Shown one piece after another: positions 6,239 through 6,811 of a stretch of DNA of 6,811 bases. Each line of letters starts with the position of its first letter. Position 1 is the stretch's first letter. The position numbers and the translations under genes were made by a program. Origin of the DNA: Candidatus Brocadiaceae bacterium (GTDB taxonomy: Bacteria > Planctomycetota > Brocadiia > SM23-32); the NCBI GenBank assembly GCA_003551785.1, contig PUNP01000023.1, positions 1 to 6,811 of the forward strand, in the 5' to 3' direction. The notes beneath the pieces were generated by a model. That model saw only the letters and a list, made by a program, of their open reading frames with translations. It ran no database searches and was not told the origin of the DNA.

Positions 6239-6811
6239 AGCGGAACAGCTCGAAAAAGCCGTCCGTCACCTCAGCGGACCGCACGGCTGGAATTCCCTCG
6301 GCCCACACGCCCCGCAGGGACCTTCGGCCCCCGACATCAGCCCCCCGGCCAGGGAGATTCAACTTGACATTCCGGAGGACATCAAAGGCTCCGGAACGAA
6401 GGAGGACCCTTATGTGGACGCGATCAGCGGGTTTCTCGAACAATTCGATTTCCCGCGCGAGCTGGTCCAAAATTACAAAGGGGCGCGCCCAAGCATCGAG
6501 ACACCGGTAAAAGACTACATGAAAGAGAAGGATGACCCCCGGCTGGATGTCGCCGGGCAGATCGACCAATACCTTTCGTCACTCGCCTACGAACCTGTCA
6601 CCGTGATCCTCCCTCCGGGGCATTACCTCGAGACAGCCAAGACCCGGGAGTACAAGTGGCCCTTTTATCGCGTGCGTGACGGAAAAGTGGACCAGGTCGG
6701 CTACCGGGAAAGAGAATATGAAATTTGTCTGGAAGTACCGCCGAATGTATGGCTCGTGGCTGAGGATGGCGGACGGCCCGTGATCGAGCCGGAAATTCAG
6801 CCGGAAACAAG
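6198..6811 (+). CDS. probable right-handed beta-helix protein, 3' truncated by window edge
   Basis: An open frame of 204 codons starts at ATG 6198 (MSEQTHRFIAAMLTAEQLEK) and has no stop before the window ends. A second in-frame ATG lies at 6231. Codon choice and amino-acid composition look like a real gene. Residues 64-75 (GSGTKEDPYVDA), 131-143 (YEPVTVILPPGHY) and 179-196 (EVPPNVWLVAEDGGRPVI) match the usual opening of pectin-lyase-fold proteins: a G(S/D)GT..NPY segment, a VxLPPGxY strand, then a PxNVxLxGxGGxRPVI strand. The fold is therefore probably a right-handed beta-helix, such as a polysaccharide lyase, glycosidase or surface protein. No signal peptide is visible. A weak GGGGA lies ten bases upstream of 6198, and nothing comparable precedes 6231. 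The gene diverges from the minus-strand operon and overlaps its start region. The fold is inferred from a fragment and the catalytic part lies outside the window. Confidence 0.7.
   Translation, partial: MSEQTHRFIAAMLTAEQLEKAVRHLSGPHGWNSLGPHAPQGPSAPDISPPAREIQLDIPEDIKGSGTKEDPYVDAISGFLEQFDFPRELVQNYKGARPSIETPVKDYMKEKDDPRLDVAGQIDQYLSSLAYEPVTVILPPGHYLETAKTREYKWPFYRVRDGKVDQVGYREREYEICLEVPPNVWLVAEDGGRPVIEPEIQPET

Noticed and set aside
5976..6569. A 197-codon minus-strand open frame at the right end, with another at 6598-6810.
   Set aside because: They are opposite or out of frame with the beta-helix-like gene and the 1304-residue gene, both of which have recognisable protein segments.

Overview
The window looks like GC-rich bacterial chromosomal DNA, roughly 60-65 % GC in the genes and about 50 % in the gene-free left end. 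Large carbohydrate-active proteins, a sialidase-fold protein and a uroporphyrinogen-decarboxylase-like (URO-D-like) gene together recall polysaccharide-degrading bacteria such as the PVC superphylum or Candidatus Hydrogenedentota. That placement is inference from gene style only, as no marker gene is present.

Layout, left to right. Positions 1-359 hold no convincing gene. They carry a cluster of short hairpin repeats (about 28-94), a 12-bp-period tandem repeat (185-205) and two interleaved inverted repeats (251-310). Three minus-strand genes follow, read from right to left as a probable operon. The first, at 6238-2324, encodes a 1304-residue multidomain protein with a clan-A-like glycosidase barrel flanked by beta-sandwich and fibronectin-like domains. 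The second, at 2310-1838, is a URO-D-like gene reduced to its N-terminal and C-terminal ends, which lie in different frames. The third, at 1769-360, encodes a 469-residue sialidase-fold (BNR/Asp-box) protein with a C-terminal beta-sandwich.

At the right end an open frame on the plus strand starts near 6198 and runs off the window. It is coding-like for at least 204 codons and resembles the N-terminus of a right-handed beta-helix (pectin-lyase-fold) protein. Its start overlaps the start region of the minus-strand operon, so the two transcription units diverge with little or no space between them.

Together the genes suggest a small glycan-related locus: a putative glycosidase, a sialidase-like propeller and a beta-helix protein. 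None of the three has an obvious signal peptide. No substrate can be assigned from sequence alone. The most notable oddities are the internally deleted URO-D-like gene, the overlapping divergent starts and the structured noncoding DNA at the left end.
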